Below are positions 52,908-62,209 of a stretch of 64,000 nt of DNA, in pieces. A program made the translations under genes and the position numbers. The notes beneath the pieces are model-generated. The model was not told where the DNA came from. It did no database searches and saw only the letters and a list, made by a program, of their open reading frames with translations. Every line of letters starts with the position of its first letter. Position 1 is the first letter of the stretch. Source of the stretch: Sphingobacterium thalpophilum (GTDB lineage Bacteria > Bacteroidota > Bacteroidia > Sphingobacteriales > Sphingobacteriaceae); NCBI RefSeq assembly GCF_901482695.1, contig NZ_LR590484.1:5642001-5706000 (forward strand), in the 5' to 3' direction.

Positions 52908-53624
52908 ATGCAAACACGCAGAAACTTCCTTCAAAATGCAGCAAAAGCCACATTGGGCATCGCTGTATCTGGATCGATATTACAAGATATTGCTTCCGCG
53001 AAAGCAACTGAATTAAATGCCGCTACGTTAACGTTCTCTCAAGTAAAGTTACCTTTCAGTTATGCTGCATTGGAGCCAAATATTGATGCCTTGACGATGG
53101 AAATCCATTATACAAAGCATCATATGGCATATATAAACGCTGTTAATGACGCAATTATTACTGAAAACATCAAGGAAACTTCTGAGGAACAGCTTTTGGC
53201 GAATATATCCAAGTATTCTGCTAAGGCTCGCAATAACGCAGGCGGGGCCTGGAACCATAATTTTTTCTGGGAGAGCTTATCGGACAAGCCCGGACAGCCC
53301 GGTGAGAAGCTCTCTGCGATGATCAATAAAGCCTTCGGTTCATTTGATAAATTCAAAGAACAGTTTGGCGCCGCTGCGGCTTCCCGTTTTGGTTCGGGCT
53401 GGGCATGGTTGATTCTCGACGATTCCGGCAATCTGAAGATCAGCTCCACGCCAAATCAGGACAATCCGCTAATGGATGTAGCGGAAGTGAAAGGTATTCC
53501 CGTTTTGGGCTTGGATGTATGGGAACATGCTTACTATCTGCATTATCAAAACAAAAGAGCGGACTACATCAAAAACTGGTGGAATGTCGTGAACTGGAAA
53601 AAAGTCGACGAAAGAATAGCATAA
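52908..53624 (+). CDS. Exported Fe/Mn superoxide dismutase
   Basis: A 238-residue enzyme of the Fe/Mn family. It carries an N-terminal Tat-like signal (QTRRNFLQNAAKATLGI) that cytosolic SODs lack, so it probably acts in the periplasm. The metal ligands sit in IHYTKHHMAYIN, WNHNFFWESL and LDVWEHAYYLHYQNKRADY. Iron or manganese preference cannot be read. The stop codon lies inside a strong bidirectional terminator. Confidence 0.93.
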   Translation: MQTRRNFLQNAAKATLGIAVSGSILQDIASAKATELNAATLTFSQVKLPFSYAALEPNIDALTMEIHYTKHHMAYINAVNDAIITENIKETSEEQLLANISKYSAKARNNAGGAWNHNFFWESLSDKPGQPGEKLSAMINKAFGSFDKFKEQFGAAAASRFGSGWAWLILDDSGNLKISSTPNQDNPLMDVAEVKGIPVLGLDVWEHAYYLHYQNKRADYIKNWWNVVNWKKVDERIA

Positions 53625-53657
53625 TAAAAAAGCCTGATATAATCAGGCTTTTTTATT
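53623..53657. terminator. Bidirectional terminator between sod and the SRPBCC gene
   Basis: A perfect 16-bp stem around a three-base loop (53623-53638 with 53642-53657). It has T-runs on both strands and overlaps the sod stop codon. Confidence 0.9.
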
Positions 53658-53675
53658 ATCTGTCCGTTAGACAAT

Positions 53676-54074
53676 CTAACCGAGTATTTCTTTTAGCTTA
53701 TTAATCTGGAAATCTGTTAGCTTCTGAAGCGGTCCGGAGGCAATCATTTTCATCATCATATTGAGGTCAGCGTCAATGACAAATGTAGCTTTCGTAACAG
53801 TTGCAGCGGCTTCCTCTAACTCCCAGCGTAATGTCACCTCAAAAGGTGCCTTCTCCGAAGGGACCAATCGGATGAGCTGGTTCTTTACCCTTTCGGCTAC
53901 CGTCAATGCTAATTTTGCCATGTTCTGAATGGTGAAACGCGCTTCGTCAGCAGTTGATGACCAGTTGTAAATATTATCGGGCATCAACTGTTCATGGTTA
54001 TTCAAGTCCGACAAAAAGGCATATACCTCACTGATATTCCTATTGATCGCTGTAGTATTTTGAATAGTCGTCAT
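53676..54074 (-). CDS. SRPBCC family protein
   Basis: A 132-residue soluble protein of the START/SRPBCC helix-grip fold: an N-terminal helix after NRNISEVYAFLSDLNNHEQLMPDN, central beta strands and a C-terminal amphipathic helix (QKLTDFQINKLKEILG). Such proteins bind hydrophobic ligands. The ligand is unknown. It is 18 bases downstream of pyrE and probably co-transcribed. Confidence 0.8.
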   Translation of the reverse strand: MTTIQNTTAINRNISEVYAFLSDLNNHEQLMPDNIYNWSSTADEARFTIQNMAKLALTVAERVKNQLIRLVPSEKAPFEVTLRWELEEAAATVTKATFVIDADLNMMMKMIASGPLQKLTDFQINKLKEILG

Positions 54075-54092
54075 AACGGTATATATTGGTTT

Positions 54093-54743
54093 CTATTGAA
54101 AGCTTACGCCCCATCCTGCTGGATTTAATCTCCATTTTTTCAAGATCTCAACGTCTTCCTCCAGGACGTAGCTGTTTTCTGCTGCAACCTGAATCAACGC
54201 ATCATAATTGCACAGACTAAAGTAAGGACATTTCGCTTCTGCAAAATTGTCCGTTGCTTCCTGCAGTCCATAGGTAAAAATCGAAACCAGGCCAACAACG
54301 TTACATCCCGCTTCCCGAAGCGCCTTGACAGCCACTAAACTACTTTTTCCTGTTGAGATCAAGTCTTCAACGACAACAACGCGCTGACCGCTGACCACTT
54401 CTCCCTCGATCATATTTTGACGGCCATGATCCTTCGCAGAACTTCTTACATAGGAAAACGGCAGTCCTAAATCCTGTGCCACCAAAACACCTTGCGGAAT
54501 ACCTGCCGTAGCGACTCCTGAAATCATATCCACTGATCCAAACTCCTCTTGAATAAGCTTTGAAAGCTTCTGACGAATATACGTACGTATCGCTGGATGA
54601 GATAAAGTGATACGGTTATCACAGTAAATTGGAGACTTCCAACCCGACGCCCATGTAAAAGGACTTTTAGGTTGCAATTTTATTGCTTTAATTTGCAATA
54701 AGGATTCAGCAACTTTTTGTTCAACCTCATTTAAATTATTCAT
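54093..54743 (-). CDS. pyrE: Orotate phosphoribosyltransferase
   Basis: A 216-residue enzyme joining orotate and PRPP to make OMP in pyrimidine synthesis. The PRPP-binding motif is VVVVEDLISTGKSS (about residue 122); SPIYCDNRITLSHP and SYVRSSAKDHG are family blocks. Its start codon shares bases with that of the divergent NUDIX gene. A TAAATTTG box (54755-54748) ends four bases before the ATG, which would make the mRNA leaderless. Confidence 0.96.
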   Translation of the reverse strand: MNNLNEVEQKVAESLLQIKAIKLQPKSPFTWASGWKSPIYCDNRITLSHPAIRTYIRQKLSKLIQEEFGSVDMISGVATAGIPQGVLVAQDLGLPFSYVRSSAKDHGRQNMIEGEVVSGQRVVVVEDLISTGKSSLVAVKALREAGCNVVGLVSIFTYGLQEATDNFAEAKCPYFSLCNYDALIQVAAENSYVLEEDVEILKKWRLNPAGWGVSFQ

Positions 54744-55353
54744 GGCGCAAATTTATAAAATTTATATGAACGAAACCGTGCTAATTTTGGCAGATTTCGT
54801 TCCTTCAAAAATCAAAAACCCGCAAACAATTAGTATTCAAGACATTGAACTCCAAAAACTTTTCAAACAATCTGAGATTGACAAAGTTCCAAAGACCTAT
54901 CTCTACATCAATAAGGATTTTGAGACTGTATTCCAAAACTTAAAAAGCAAGCACAAAATCATAAAGGCAGCTGGCGGGCTGGTCAAAAACGGCGACGGGG
55001 AGTATCTTTTTATCTACCGTCTGGGCAAATGGGACCTGCCGAAAGGTAAAGTCGAAGACAACGAGAAAATGAAAGAGGCGGCAGTCCGTGAAGTGGAAGA
55101 AGAATGTGGCATAAAAATCCATTATTTAGGAAAAAAAATCACCACATCGTATCATACTTATTATCTACGCAATGGCGAGTTTGTGCTCAAAGCGACCAAT
55201 TGGTATGAAATGGGTGTGAATAAAGTTCCAAAGTTGATCCCACAGACTGCAGAAGATATTACAAAGGCAGAGTGGCGCAGTACGGACCAGTTTGAAGACC
55301 TGCTGACCAATACCTACCCGATTATTGAAAATATCATCAAAAAGGCGAAATAA
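54742..55353 (+). CDS. NUDIX hydrolase
   Basis: A 203-residue protein with a Nudix box GKVEDNEKMKEAAVREVEEECGI that has every conserved position (given in part: G, then REVEEECG). An N-terminal extension of about 75 residues has no known motif. Nudix enzymes hydrolyse nucleoside diphosphates linked to another moiety; the substrate is not predictable. ATG at 54742 overlaps the pyrE start codon (CATG); the alternative ATG at 54766 would drop the first eight residues. Confidence 0.87.
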   Translation: MAQIYKIYMNETVLILADFVPSKIKNPQTISIQDIELQKLFKQSEIDKVPKTYLYINKDFETVFQNLKSKHKIIKAAGGLVKNGDGEYLFIYRLGKWDLPKGKVEDNEKMKEAAVREVEEECGIKIHYLGKKITTSYHTYYLRNGEFVLKATNWYEMGVNKVPKLIPQTAEDITKAEWRSTDQFEDLLTNTYPIIENIIKKAK

Positions 55354-55410
55354 ATAACCTTTTGAGGTTCAGCTGACACTAGTACGTCGGATCATGCTTA
55401 TTTTTATGCA

Positions 55411-56127
55411 ATGGAAAATTTAACTGGAAAAAGAGCTTTAGTGACGGGTGGAGCAAGAGGCCTCGGCAGAGCCATTGCTGCAGCGCTCGTCAAAGAAGGG
55501 GTGCAAGTGGCTATAACAGGCCGGAATGAAATGGCATTGAAACAGGCTGTTGCCGAACTCAGCGTGTCGGGTACAGCGGTTACCTATGCCGTGTTTGATG
55601 TGGCTGACCACGCAGCAGTGGAACGTGAAATTCAGCAATTGAACCACAGCTTTGGCAACTTTGACATTCTTATCAACAATGCTGGGATATCTTCTTTTGC
55701 TTCGGTCGCTGACATGGATGTTGCGGACTGGACGGACATCATACAGGTCAATCTGCTGGGCACATATTTTGTTACAAAGGCCATGCTGCCACAATTTCTC
55801 GCACAGAATTATGGCGATATTGTAATGGTATCCTCAACTGCCGGATTGAATGGCGCGGCGACCACTTCAGCCTATAGTGCATCAAAATTCGGTGTTATCG
55901 GATTTGCCGATTCACTGATGCGTGAGGTGCGCAAAAACAATATTCGTGTATGTACCTTGATGCCGAGCACTATTGCTTCAGATATGTCCAAACAGCTGGG
56001 CCTGACAGATGGAGATCCGGACAAAGTCCTTCAACCTGAAGATTTTGCCGAACTCGTCGTGGCAAATCTGAAGCTACCGCGGAGAGCGATGTTAAAATCG
56101 GCTTCTTTGTGGTCCACAAATCCCTAA
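55411..56127 (+). CDS. SDR family oxidoreductase (3-ketoacyl reductase-like)
   Basis: A 238-residue classical SDR: cofactor loop TGGARGLGRAIA at residue 12, NNAGIS (about 88), catalytic Ser in VSSTAG (about 139) and YSASK (about 153). Close to the 3-oxoacyl-ACP reductase branch, but the substrate is uncertain. It is followed by an OYE-family gene, possibly one transcript, with a 7-bp hairpin GCCGGAG/CTCCGGC between them (56154-56174). Confidence 0.88.
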   Translation: MENLTGKRALVTGGARGLGRAIAAALVKEGVQVAITGRNEMALKQAVAELSVSGTAVTYAVFDVADHAAVEREIQQLNHSFGNFDILINNAGISSFASVADMDVADWTDIIQVNLLGTYFVTKAMLPQFLAQNYGDIVMVSSTAGLNGAATTSAYSASKFGVIGFADSLMREVRKNNIRVCTLMPSTIASDMSKQLGLTDGDPDKVLQPEDFAELVVANLKLPRRAMLKSASLWSTNP

Positions 56128-56193
56128 AACAACATCGTAAAAACGTTGGCACCGCCGGAGCAACTGCCTCCGGCTGTTATAAATAAAGAAACT

Positions 56194-57255
56194 ATGAGTC
56201 AATTATTTTCACCGATCACCATTGGACAGCTTCAGTTCAAAAACCGCTTAGTGGTGTCTCCCATGTGTCAATATTCTGCAGAAGATGGCTTTGCCAACAA
56301 CTGGCACCTTGTGCATCTCGGACAATTTGCCCTTGGCGGCGCGGCAGCTATCATTCAGGAAGCGACAGCGGTCACACCTGAAGGCCGCATCAGTTATGGT
56401 GACCTGGGACTATGGGAAGATAGTCAGATCCCAAAATTAAAAGAAATAACAGATTTCATAAAGGCCAATGGCGCTATCCCCGGTATACAGCTCGCGCACG
56501 CAGGCCGCAAAGCAAGCAGCAATAAGCCTTGGGCGGGACGTGGTCAATTTGCGCCTACAGAACCCTTCGGATGGCAGACAGTAGCCCCATCGGCACTGAC
56601 CTTCCATACTGGCGATTATCTTCCCCAGGAACTTAAAATTCATCAAATAGAGGAACTGGTCGAGCAATTCGGTGCAGCAGCAAAAAGGGCGGTGTCTGCC
56701 GGCTACGAGATTATAGAACTGCATGCTGCCCATGGCTACCTCATCCATCAGTTTTTGTCTCCGCTGAGCAATGTCCGGACAGACATCTTCGGCGGTACAT
56801 TCGAAAATAGAATACGCTTTCTCCTTAGGATCGTACAGCGGGTGAAACAAGAAATGACAACACAGAACCTTTGGGTACGTATTTCCGCAACCGACTGGGC
56901 GCCCAATGGCTGGGACCTGGAACAATCCATCAGGCTATCTCAGCAACTGGCAACTCTGGGTGTCGAGCTCATTGATGTTTCAAGCGGCGGATTGGTGTCG
57001 CACCAAAAAATCGATGTCGGGCCTGCGTATCAGCTTCCCTTTGCTATAGCCCTCAAGGAAAAGACAGCTCTTAAAATAGCCACCGTTGGAATGATAAAGA
57101 CGGCGGACCAGGCAGCCGATATCATTGCACAAAATCAGGCCGACCTGATTTTGATCGCAAGAGCTTTTCTGGATGATCCTCATCTTCCTTTACGTTTTGC
57201 GAAACAACTCCAGACCGAGGTATCATGGCCCAAACAGTACGAAAGAGCTAAATAA
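56194..57255 (+). CDS. Old yellow enzyme family NADH:flavin oxidoreductase (YqjM/NamA-like)
   Basis: A 353-residue FMN enzyme. LFSPITIGQLQFKNRLVVSPMCQYSAEDG begins the TIM barrel and carries the Cys that tunes the flavin in YqjM-type members (SPMCQYS). ELHAAHGYLIHQFLSPLSN includes the substrate-binding His pair. It reduces activated alkenes. I use the ATG at 56194 (MSQLFSPITIG); the upstream 16 codons are not homologous. The VOC gene starts one base after its stop. Confidence 0.92.
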   Translation: MSQLFSPITIGQLQFKNRLVVSPMCQYSAEDGFANNWHLVHLGQFALGGAAAIIQEATAVTPEGRISYGDLGLWEDSQIPKLKEITDFIKANGAIPGIQLAHAGRKASSNKPWAGRGQFAPTEPFGWQTVAPSALTFHTGDYLPQELKIHQIEELVEQFGAAAKRAVSAGYEIIELHAAHGYLIHQFLSPLSNVRTDIFGGTFENRIRFLLRIVQRVKQEMTTQNLWVRISATDWAPNGWDLEQSIRLSQQLATLGVELIDVSSGGLVSHQKIDVGPAYQLPFAIALKEKTALKIATVGMIKTADQAADIIAQNQADLILIARAFLDDPHLPLRFAKQLQTEVSWPKQYERAK

Positions 57256-57256
57256 G

Positions 57257-57649
57257 ATGACACTTCACTTAAATAGAATACATCACATCGCCATAATCTG
57301 TAGTGATTATCCGCGTTCAAAACACTTCTATACCGAGATTCTAGGCCTTGAAATCGAGCGGGAGCATTATCGGGCTGACCGCGATTCCTTTAAGCTGGAT
57401 CTCAAATTGAACGGCTCCTATATTATTGAGTTGTTCTCCTTCCCTTCGCCACCGAAGAGATCCAGCTTTCCTGAAGCAGCCGGGCTCCGACATTTAGCTT
57501 TTGAAGTGGACAACCTGGCCGACGAAATGGCTAAACTGGAAGCTGCCGGTATTCTCCATGAAGGAATCCGCGTTGATCCACTGACCAACAAAAAGTTTAC
57601 CTTCTTTTCCGATCCGGACGAGCTGCCGATCGAATTGTATGAACGCTAA
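57257..57649 (+). CDS. VOC family protein (glyoxalase-like)
   Basis: A 130-residue vicinal-oxygen-chelate protein. RIHHIAIICSDYPRSKHFYTEILGLEI is the first module, with its His, and RHLAFEVDNLADEMAKLEAAGI begins the second. Length and the ELYER ending match the YaeR/GloA2-like branch. The metal ligands appear present but the substrate is unknown. I start it at ATG 57257, right after the OYE stop, so it is coupled to that gene. Confidence 0.9.
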   Translation: MTLHLNRIHHIAIICSDYPRSKHFYTEILGLEIEREHYRADRDSFKLDLKLNGSYIIELFSFPSPPKRSSFPEAAGLRHLAFEVDNLADEMAKLEAAGILHEGIRVDPLTNKKFTFFSDPDELPIELYER

Positions 57650-57653
57650 ACAG

Positions 57654-57683
57654 AAAAGGCATTGACTTTCATCAATGCCTTTT
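57654..57683. terminator. Bidirectional terminator between the VOC gene and infB
   Basis: AAAAGGCATTGA (57654-57665) and TCAATGCCTTTT (57672-57683) form a stem with a T-run on the plus strand and a shorter one on the minus strand. Confidence 0.85.
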
Positions 57684-57749
57684 TTATTCTTGTCGTAAAT
57701 CTGTCCGTAGATAAACTATCCACTTGTCTTTCCGAATTCGGAAAGCACA

Positions 57750-60700
57750 TTACAGTTTACGTTTTACTTCGACTTGCTCGTAAGCTTCCACAATGTCTCC
57801 GACCTGAATATCATTGAAGCGATCAATATTTAGACCACATTCATAACCTTGGCTAACTTCTTTGACATCATCTTTGAAACGTTTTAAGGAAGCCAGCTTA
57901 CCAGTATGGATCACCACACCGTCTCTGATGACACGGATATCGTTATTTCTACTGATCTTACCTTCGCGAACCATACATCCAGCAATGGTACCCACTTTCG
58001 AAATTTTAAAGGTCTCCCTGATTTCAACCTCAGCCACAATTTTTTCTTCGTATTTCGGAGCCAACATACCCTCCATCGCAGATTTGATCTCTTCGATCGC
58101 ATCGTAAATGATAGAATATAAACGCACATCAATTTGCTCATTTTCTGCCAGTTTACGTGCATTTTGCGTTGGTCGCACCTGGAAACCAATGATGATCGCA
58201 TCAGAAGCGGAGGCCAATAATACATCCGATTCAGAGATCGCACCTACAGACTTATGGATAATGTTAACCTGGATTTCATCAGTCGACAATTTCAGTAATG
58301 AATCTGACAGGGCCTCAATGGAACCATCCACATCCCCTTTGACGATGATATTAAGCTCCTTAAAGTTACCAATAGCCAAACGACGGCCGATCTCATCTAA
58401 TGTGATATGCTTCGTAGCACGCATTCCCTGCTCACGCTGTAGCTGAAGGCGTTTGTTGGCCACTGTACGGGCTTCGGACTCGCTCTCCAATACATAGAGT
58501 TTATCACCAGCAGTAGGCGCTCCGGACATCCCTAAAATTTGTACCGGAACTGATGGACCAGCCTCTTTCACACGTTCGCCTCTTTCATTGGTCAAAGCTT
58601 TCACTTTACCCGAATGGGAACCTGCCAAAATCGGATCACCAACACGTAAGGTACCGCCCTGAATGAGCACCGTCGTCACAATACCCCGTCCTTTGTCCAA
58701 AGCAGCTTCGATGACCGAACCCACAGCACGTTTCTTAGGGTCAGCTTTCAGATCCAACATTTCAGCCTCCAAAAGAACTTTCTCGAGTAGAAGATCTACG
58801 TTTTCACCTGTTTTAGCCGAAATCTCCTGTGCCTGGAATTTACCGCCCCAGTCCTCAACAAGAATGTTCATGGCCGAAAGTTGCTCGCGAATCCGATCAG
58901 CATTTGCGCCCGGTTTGTCCACCTTGGTAAAGGCAAACACAATAGGCACACCTGCTGCCTGAGCATGATTAATGGCCTCTTTGGTCTGAGGCATGACGGC
59001 ATCGTCAGCCGCAATGACGATAATAACGATATCCGTCACTTTAGCTCCACGTGCACGCATCGCCGTAAAGGCCTCGTGGCCCGGTGTATCTAAAAATGTA
59101 ATCTTGCGATTATCATCTAATTTTACAGCATATGCACCAATGTGCTGGGTGATACCTCCTGCTTCCCCCGACGTAACGTTTGCTTTACGGATATAATCCA
59201 GTAAAGATGTCTTACCGTGGTCCACGTGACCCATCACCGTTACGATAGGTGCCCGAGGGATCAGATTCGCCTCTGTATCTGGTTCTTCCAGTTCGGCAGT
59301 TTCCTCGTCCTCAGGTTTAATAAACTCTACCTGATAACCAAATTCATCTGCTACGATGGCTAATGTCTCCGCATCCAAACGTTGGTTAATGGACACAAAC
59401 ATACCCAAACTCATACAAGTTGCAATAATTTGCGTAACAGGCACATCCATTAAGTTAGCTAGTTCGTTGGCCGTTACAAATTCTGTAACCCGCAGAACTT
59501 TTGCCATCAGTTCCTGTTCCATTGCAGCTTCTTCAGCATGTTGCGCCACGTCATCACGTTTTTGACGTCTCAGCTTAGCACGCTGCGCAAACTTACCAGA
59601 TTTACCGGCACCGCTCAAACGGGCAAGTGTTGCCTTGATCTGGTCTTGGATTTCCTTTTCAGAAGGTTCTTCCTTATTCTCAACAGGTCTTCCTTTTCCT
59701 CGGTTGTCAAAACGTCCCTGCTGTGGTCTTCCCCCCTGTCCAGGCCTACCTTGATGCTGACTATTGCCTCCTTGGCCCGGTCTTCCAGAATGTGGTGCAT
59801 TTTGCCCCTGACGGTTATTAGCATTACCTGTATTTCCAGCATGGCCACCTCTATTTTGTTGATCACGGCCAGCGTTTCCATCACGAGGTCCGCGGTTCTG
59901 GTGACCACCTTGTCCAGCATTCGGATTCACTGGACCATTTGGATTTGTACGCTTACGCTTACGTTTTTCATTATTGTTACCAGCATTGGAAGAGGAAGCC
60001 ACTGGCTTATGAGAAGGTCTTGCAGAGGGCAATTCGATTTTACCGATTACCTTGGGACCAGTTAATCTCTCTGCACGGGCAGAAATGATATCATCTTCGT
60101 CTTTTTTTTCAGGCTCCGCTGTCGGAGCTGCTGCTACAGCTTTAACTGCTGTTTCGTCTTTTTTCTTGTCTTCTACCTTCACAGGTTCAGTTTTAGTCTC
60201 TACAACCGGAGTTGCTTTTACTTCAGTTTTATCTACTTCAGGTTTTGAAGTTTCAACCTCTGGCACAACGGCTTCCGGTTTCTTTTCGACAACCTGTGGT
60301 TCTTCTTTATTTGCTTCCGCGGCAGCACCTCTTCCTTCTGCTTTTACATCAGCCTTAGCCTCCGCTGCTGTATCTTTGGCAACGTTAGGTTCCTGATTTG
60401 AAGCCCCCTCTTTTTTATGTCTGCTCCCACCTCTGTTTAGGGCGTCAAGATCGATTTTGCCAACCACTTTCATTCCTCCTTGATGAACAGGCTCCTCTAC
60501 TGGTTTAGCTGGAGCAGTGTCCTTGGCAGACGGAATCTCTACAGTATTCTTAACCAAAATTTCCTTTGGCTCCTCATGTTCTTCAAAATCGTCATTTCTA
60601 GATGATTCTTTAGGAGAAGCGGACGGCGACTCCTCACGACGAATTTTGCCAATAACGATCTGTTTAGCTTCATCTTTCAGTGATTTGTCTCCCTGAAACT

Positions 60701-60857
60701 CTTTTAACAGCACACCATACATCTCTCCGCTTAGTTTAGTGTTAGGTTTTGCTTCTACATCATATCCTTTTTTCACTAAACATTCGACGGCGGTATGTAT
60801 CCCGATGTTGAGTTCCTTTGCTGCTTTAAGCAAGTTTGTTCCTTTTCCTTCAGTCAT
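57750..60857 (-). CDS. infB: Translation initiation factor IF-2
   Basis: A 1035-residue IF-2. An IF2-type N-terminal helix bundle is followed by a very long low-complexity region (about 75-400: Ala/Lys/Glu-rich, then Gly/Asn/Gln/Arg-rich around RPGQGGRPQQG). A conserved second N-domain (about 440-500) precedes the GTPase core, whose G1 is VMGHVDHGKTSL near residue 542, with G3 DTPGHEAF and G4 TKVDKPG. It places fMet-tRNA in the 30S P site. It ends the rimP-nusA-infB operon, 103 bases after nusA. Confidence 0.97.
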   Translation of the reverse strand: MTEGKGTNLLKAAKELNIGIHTAVECLVKKGYDVEAKPNTKLSGEMYGVLLKEFQGDKSLKDEAKQIVIGKIRREESPSASPKESSRNDDFEEHEEPKEILVKNTVEIPSAKDTAPAKPVEEPVHQGGMKVVGKIDLDALNRGGSRHKKEGASNQEPNVAKDTAAEAKADVKAEGRGAAAEANKEEPQVVEKKPEAVVPEVETSKPEVDKTEVKATPVVETKTEPVKVEDKKKDETAVKAVAAAPTAEPEKKDEDDIISARAERLTGPKVIGKIELPSARPSHKPVASSSNAGNNNEKRKRKRTNPNGPVNPNAGQGGHQNRGPRDGNAGRDQQNRGGHAGNTGNANNRQGQNAPHSGRPGQGGNSQHQGRPGQGGRPQQGRFDNRGKGRPVENKEEPSEKEIQDQIKATLARLSGAGKSGKFAQRAKLRRQKRDDVAQHAEEAAMEQELMAKVLRVTEFVTANELANLMDVPVTQIIATCMSLGMFVSINQRLDAETLAIVADEFGYQVEFIKPEDEETAELEEPDTEANLIPRAPIVTVMGHVDHGKTSLLDYIRKANVTSGEAGGITQHIGAYAVKLDDNRKITFLDTPGHEAFTAMRARGAKVTDIVIIVIAADDAVMPQTKEAINHAQAAGVPIVFAFTKVDKPGANADRIREQLSAMNILVEDWGGKFQAQEISAKTGENVDLLLEKVLLEAEMLDLKADPKKRAVGSVIEAALDKGRGIVTTVLIQGGTLRVGDPILAGSHSGKVKALTNERGERVKEAGPSVPVQILGMSGAPTAGDKLYVLESESEARTVANKRLQLQREQGMRATKHITLDEIGRRLAIGNFKELNIIVKGDVDGSIEALSDSLLKLSTDEIQVNIIHKSVGAISESDVLLASASDAIIIGFQVRPTQNARKLAENEQIDVRLYSIIYDAIEEIKSAMEGMLAPKYEEKIVAEVEIRETFKISKVGTIAGCMVREGKISRNNDIRVIRDGVVIHTGKLASLKRFKDDVKEVSQGYECGLNIDRFNDIQVGDIVEAYEQVEVKRKL

Positions 60858-60960
60858 CTATAATATAAACTATTTTAATGTAATTACAAAAATATGATTT
60901 TTTCTATCCATAAACAATTTATTCCGTCTGTTAGATTGAAAAAAATCGACAAGCTGAATT

Positions 60961-62202
60961 TTACTCAAATTCAGCTTGCAATATACGTACGATCTCGCGA
61001 ATGGTATCCTCTTCCAGATCGGTACGTCTCACGAGCTCTTCCTCGCTCAACGATAAAACCGACTTCGCAGAATCCAATCCTACCCGTTTCAATTCGTCAA
61101 TAACCCAGCCTTCAATTTCGTCGCTGAACTCTTCAATGTCCACATCCTCATCGAACTCATCATTTTCACGGTAAACATCAATTTCGTAACCAGTCAGCTT
61201 ACCCGCAAGCTTGATATTGTGTCCCCCACGGCCAATAGCCAATGAAACCTGATCCGATTTTAGATAGACCGCCGCAGTTTTATTCTCTTCATCTATCTTA
61301 ATGGAACTGATGCGCGCGGGACTTAGGGCACGTGCAATATACAAAGAATGATTTGTGGTGAAGTTAATCACATCAATATTCTCGTTTCGCAGTTCACGAA
61401 CGATACCATGTATACGTGAGCCTTTCATACCCACACATGCTCCCACAGGATCAATACGGTCGTCGTAAGATTCCACAGCAACTTTTGCGCGTTCCCCCGG
61501 TTCACGAACAATTTTTTTAATCGTAATCAATCCATCGAAAATCTCTGGTACTTCAAGCTCAAATAAGCGCTGCAAAAACGCCGGTGCTGTACGTGAAATG
61601 ATAATCTTCGGATTATTGTTCATCATATCCACTTTATGAACGACAGCACGGATACCATCCCCTTTTTTGAAATAATCAGCTGGAATCTGCTCCGACTTCG
61701 GTAAAATCAACTCATTACCATCCTCATCCAGTACAAGAATCTCTTTCTTCCAGATCTGATAGACTTCACCGATAACTAATTCGCCCTCCCTGTCTTTGTA
61801 TTTCTTAAAGACCTCGTCTTTCTCCAGTTCAAGGATCTTGGAAACCAAGGTTTGGCGCGCTGCCAGAATAGCCCGGCGTCCAAAACTCTCTAATGTAATC
61901 TGTTCAATAAAATCATCGCCTACTTCCAGATCCTCATCATGCTTTCTTGCTTCCGCCAGCTCAATCTCGAGATCATCATCTTCCGAAAATTCATCCTCCA
62001 CAACGACACGCGTTCTCCAGATTTCCAAATCTCCGTTGTCCGGATTCACGATGACGTCCACATTTTCATCCGTACCGAAACGACGACGGATCATACTGCG
62101 AAAAACCTCCTCCAATACGGTGATGACTGTAGGTCTATCGATATTTTTAAACTCTTTAAACTCCTGAAAAGAGTCTATCAGATTGATGTTGCTGTTGCTC
62201 AT
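60961..62202 (-). CDS. nusA: Transcription termination/antitermination protein NusA
   Basis: A 413-residue NusA: N-terminal RNA polymerase-binding domain (about 1-125), S1 domain (about 135-200), KH1/KH2 (about 215-345, with DPVGACVGMKGSRIHGIVREL) and a short acidic C-terminal helical region instead of E. coli's two long repeats. The SVSLAIGRGGHNIKLAGKLTGYEIDVYRE block is the second KH domain. It starts seven bases after rimP. Confidence 0.97.
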   Translation of the reverse strand: MSNSNINLIDSFQEFKEFKNIDRPTVITVLEEVFRSMIRRRFGTDENVDVIVNPDNGDLEIWRTRVVVEDEFSEDDDLEIELAEARKHDEDLEVGDDFIEQITLESFGRRAILAARQTLVSKILELEKDEVFKKYKDREGELVIGEVYQIWKKEILVLDEDGNELILPKSEQIPADYFKKGDGIRAVVHKVDMMNNNPKIIISRTAPAFLQRLFELEVPEIFDGLITIKKIVREPGERAKVAVESYDDRIDPVGACVGMKGSRIHGIVRELRNENIDVINFTTNHSLYIARALSPARISSIKIDEENKTAAVYLKSDQVSLAIGRGGHNIKLAGKLTGYEIDVYRENDEFDEDVDIEEFSDEIEGWVIDELKRVGLDSAKSVLSLSEEELVRRTDLEEDTIREIVRILQAEFE

Positions 62203-62209
62203 TATTCTT

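Noticed and set aside
59538..60065. Plus-strand frame of 175 codons opposite infB
   Set aside because: It is the shadow of the low-complexity Gly/Asn/Arg region of IF-2, with Ser/Thr/Leu-rich nonsense composition.
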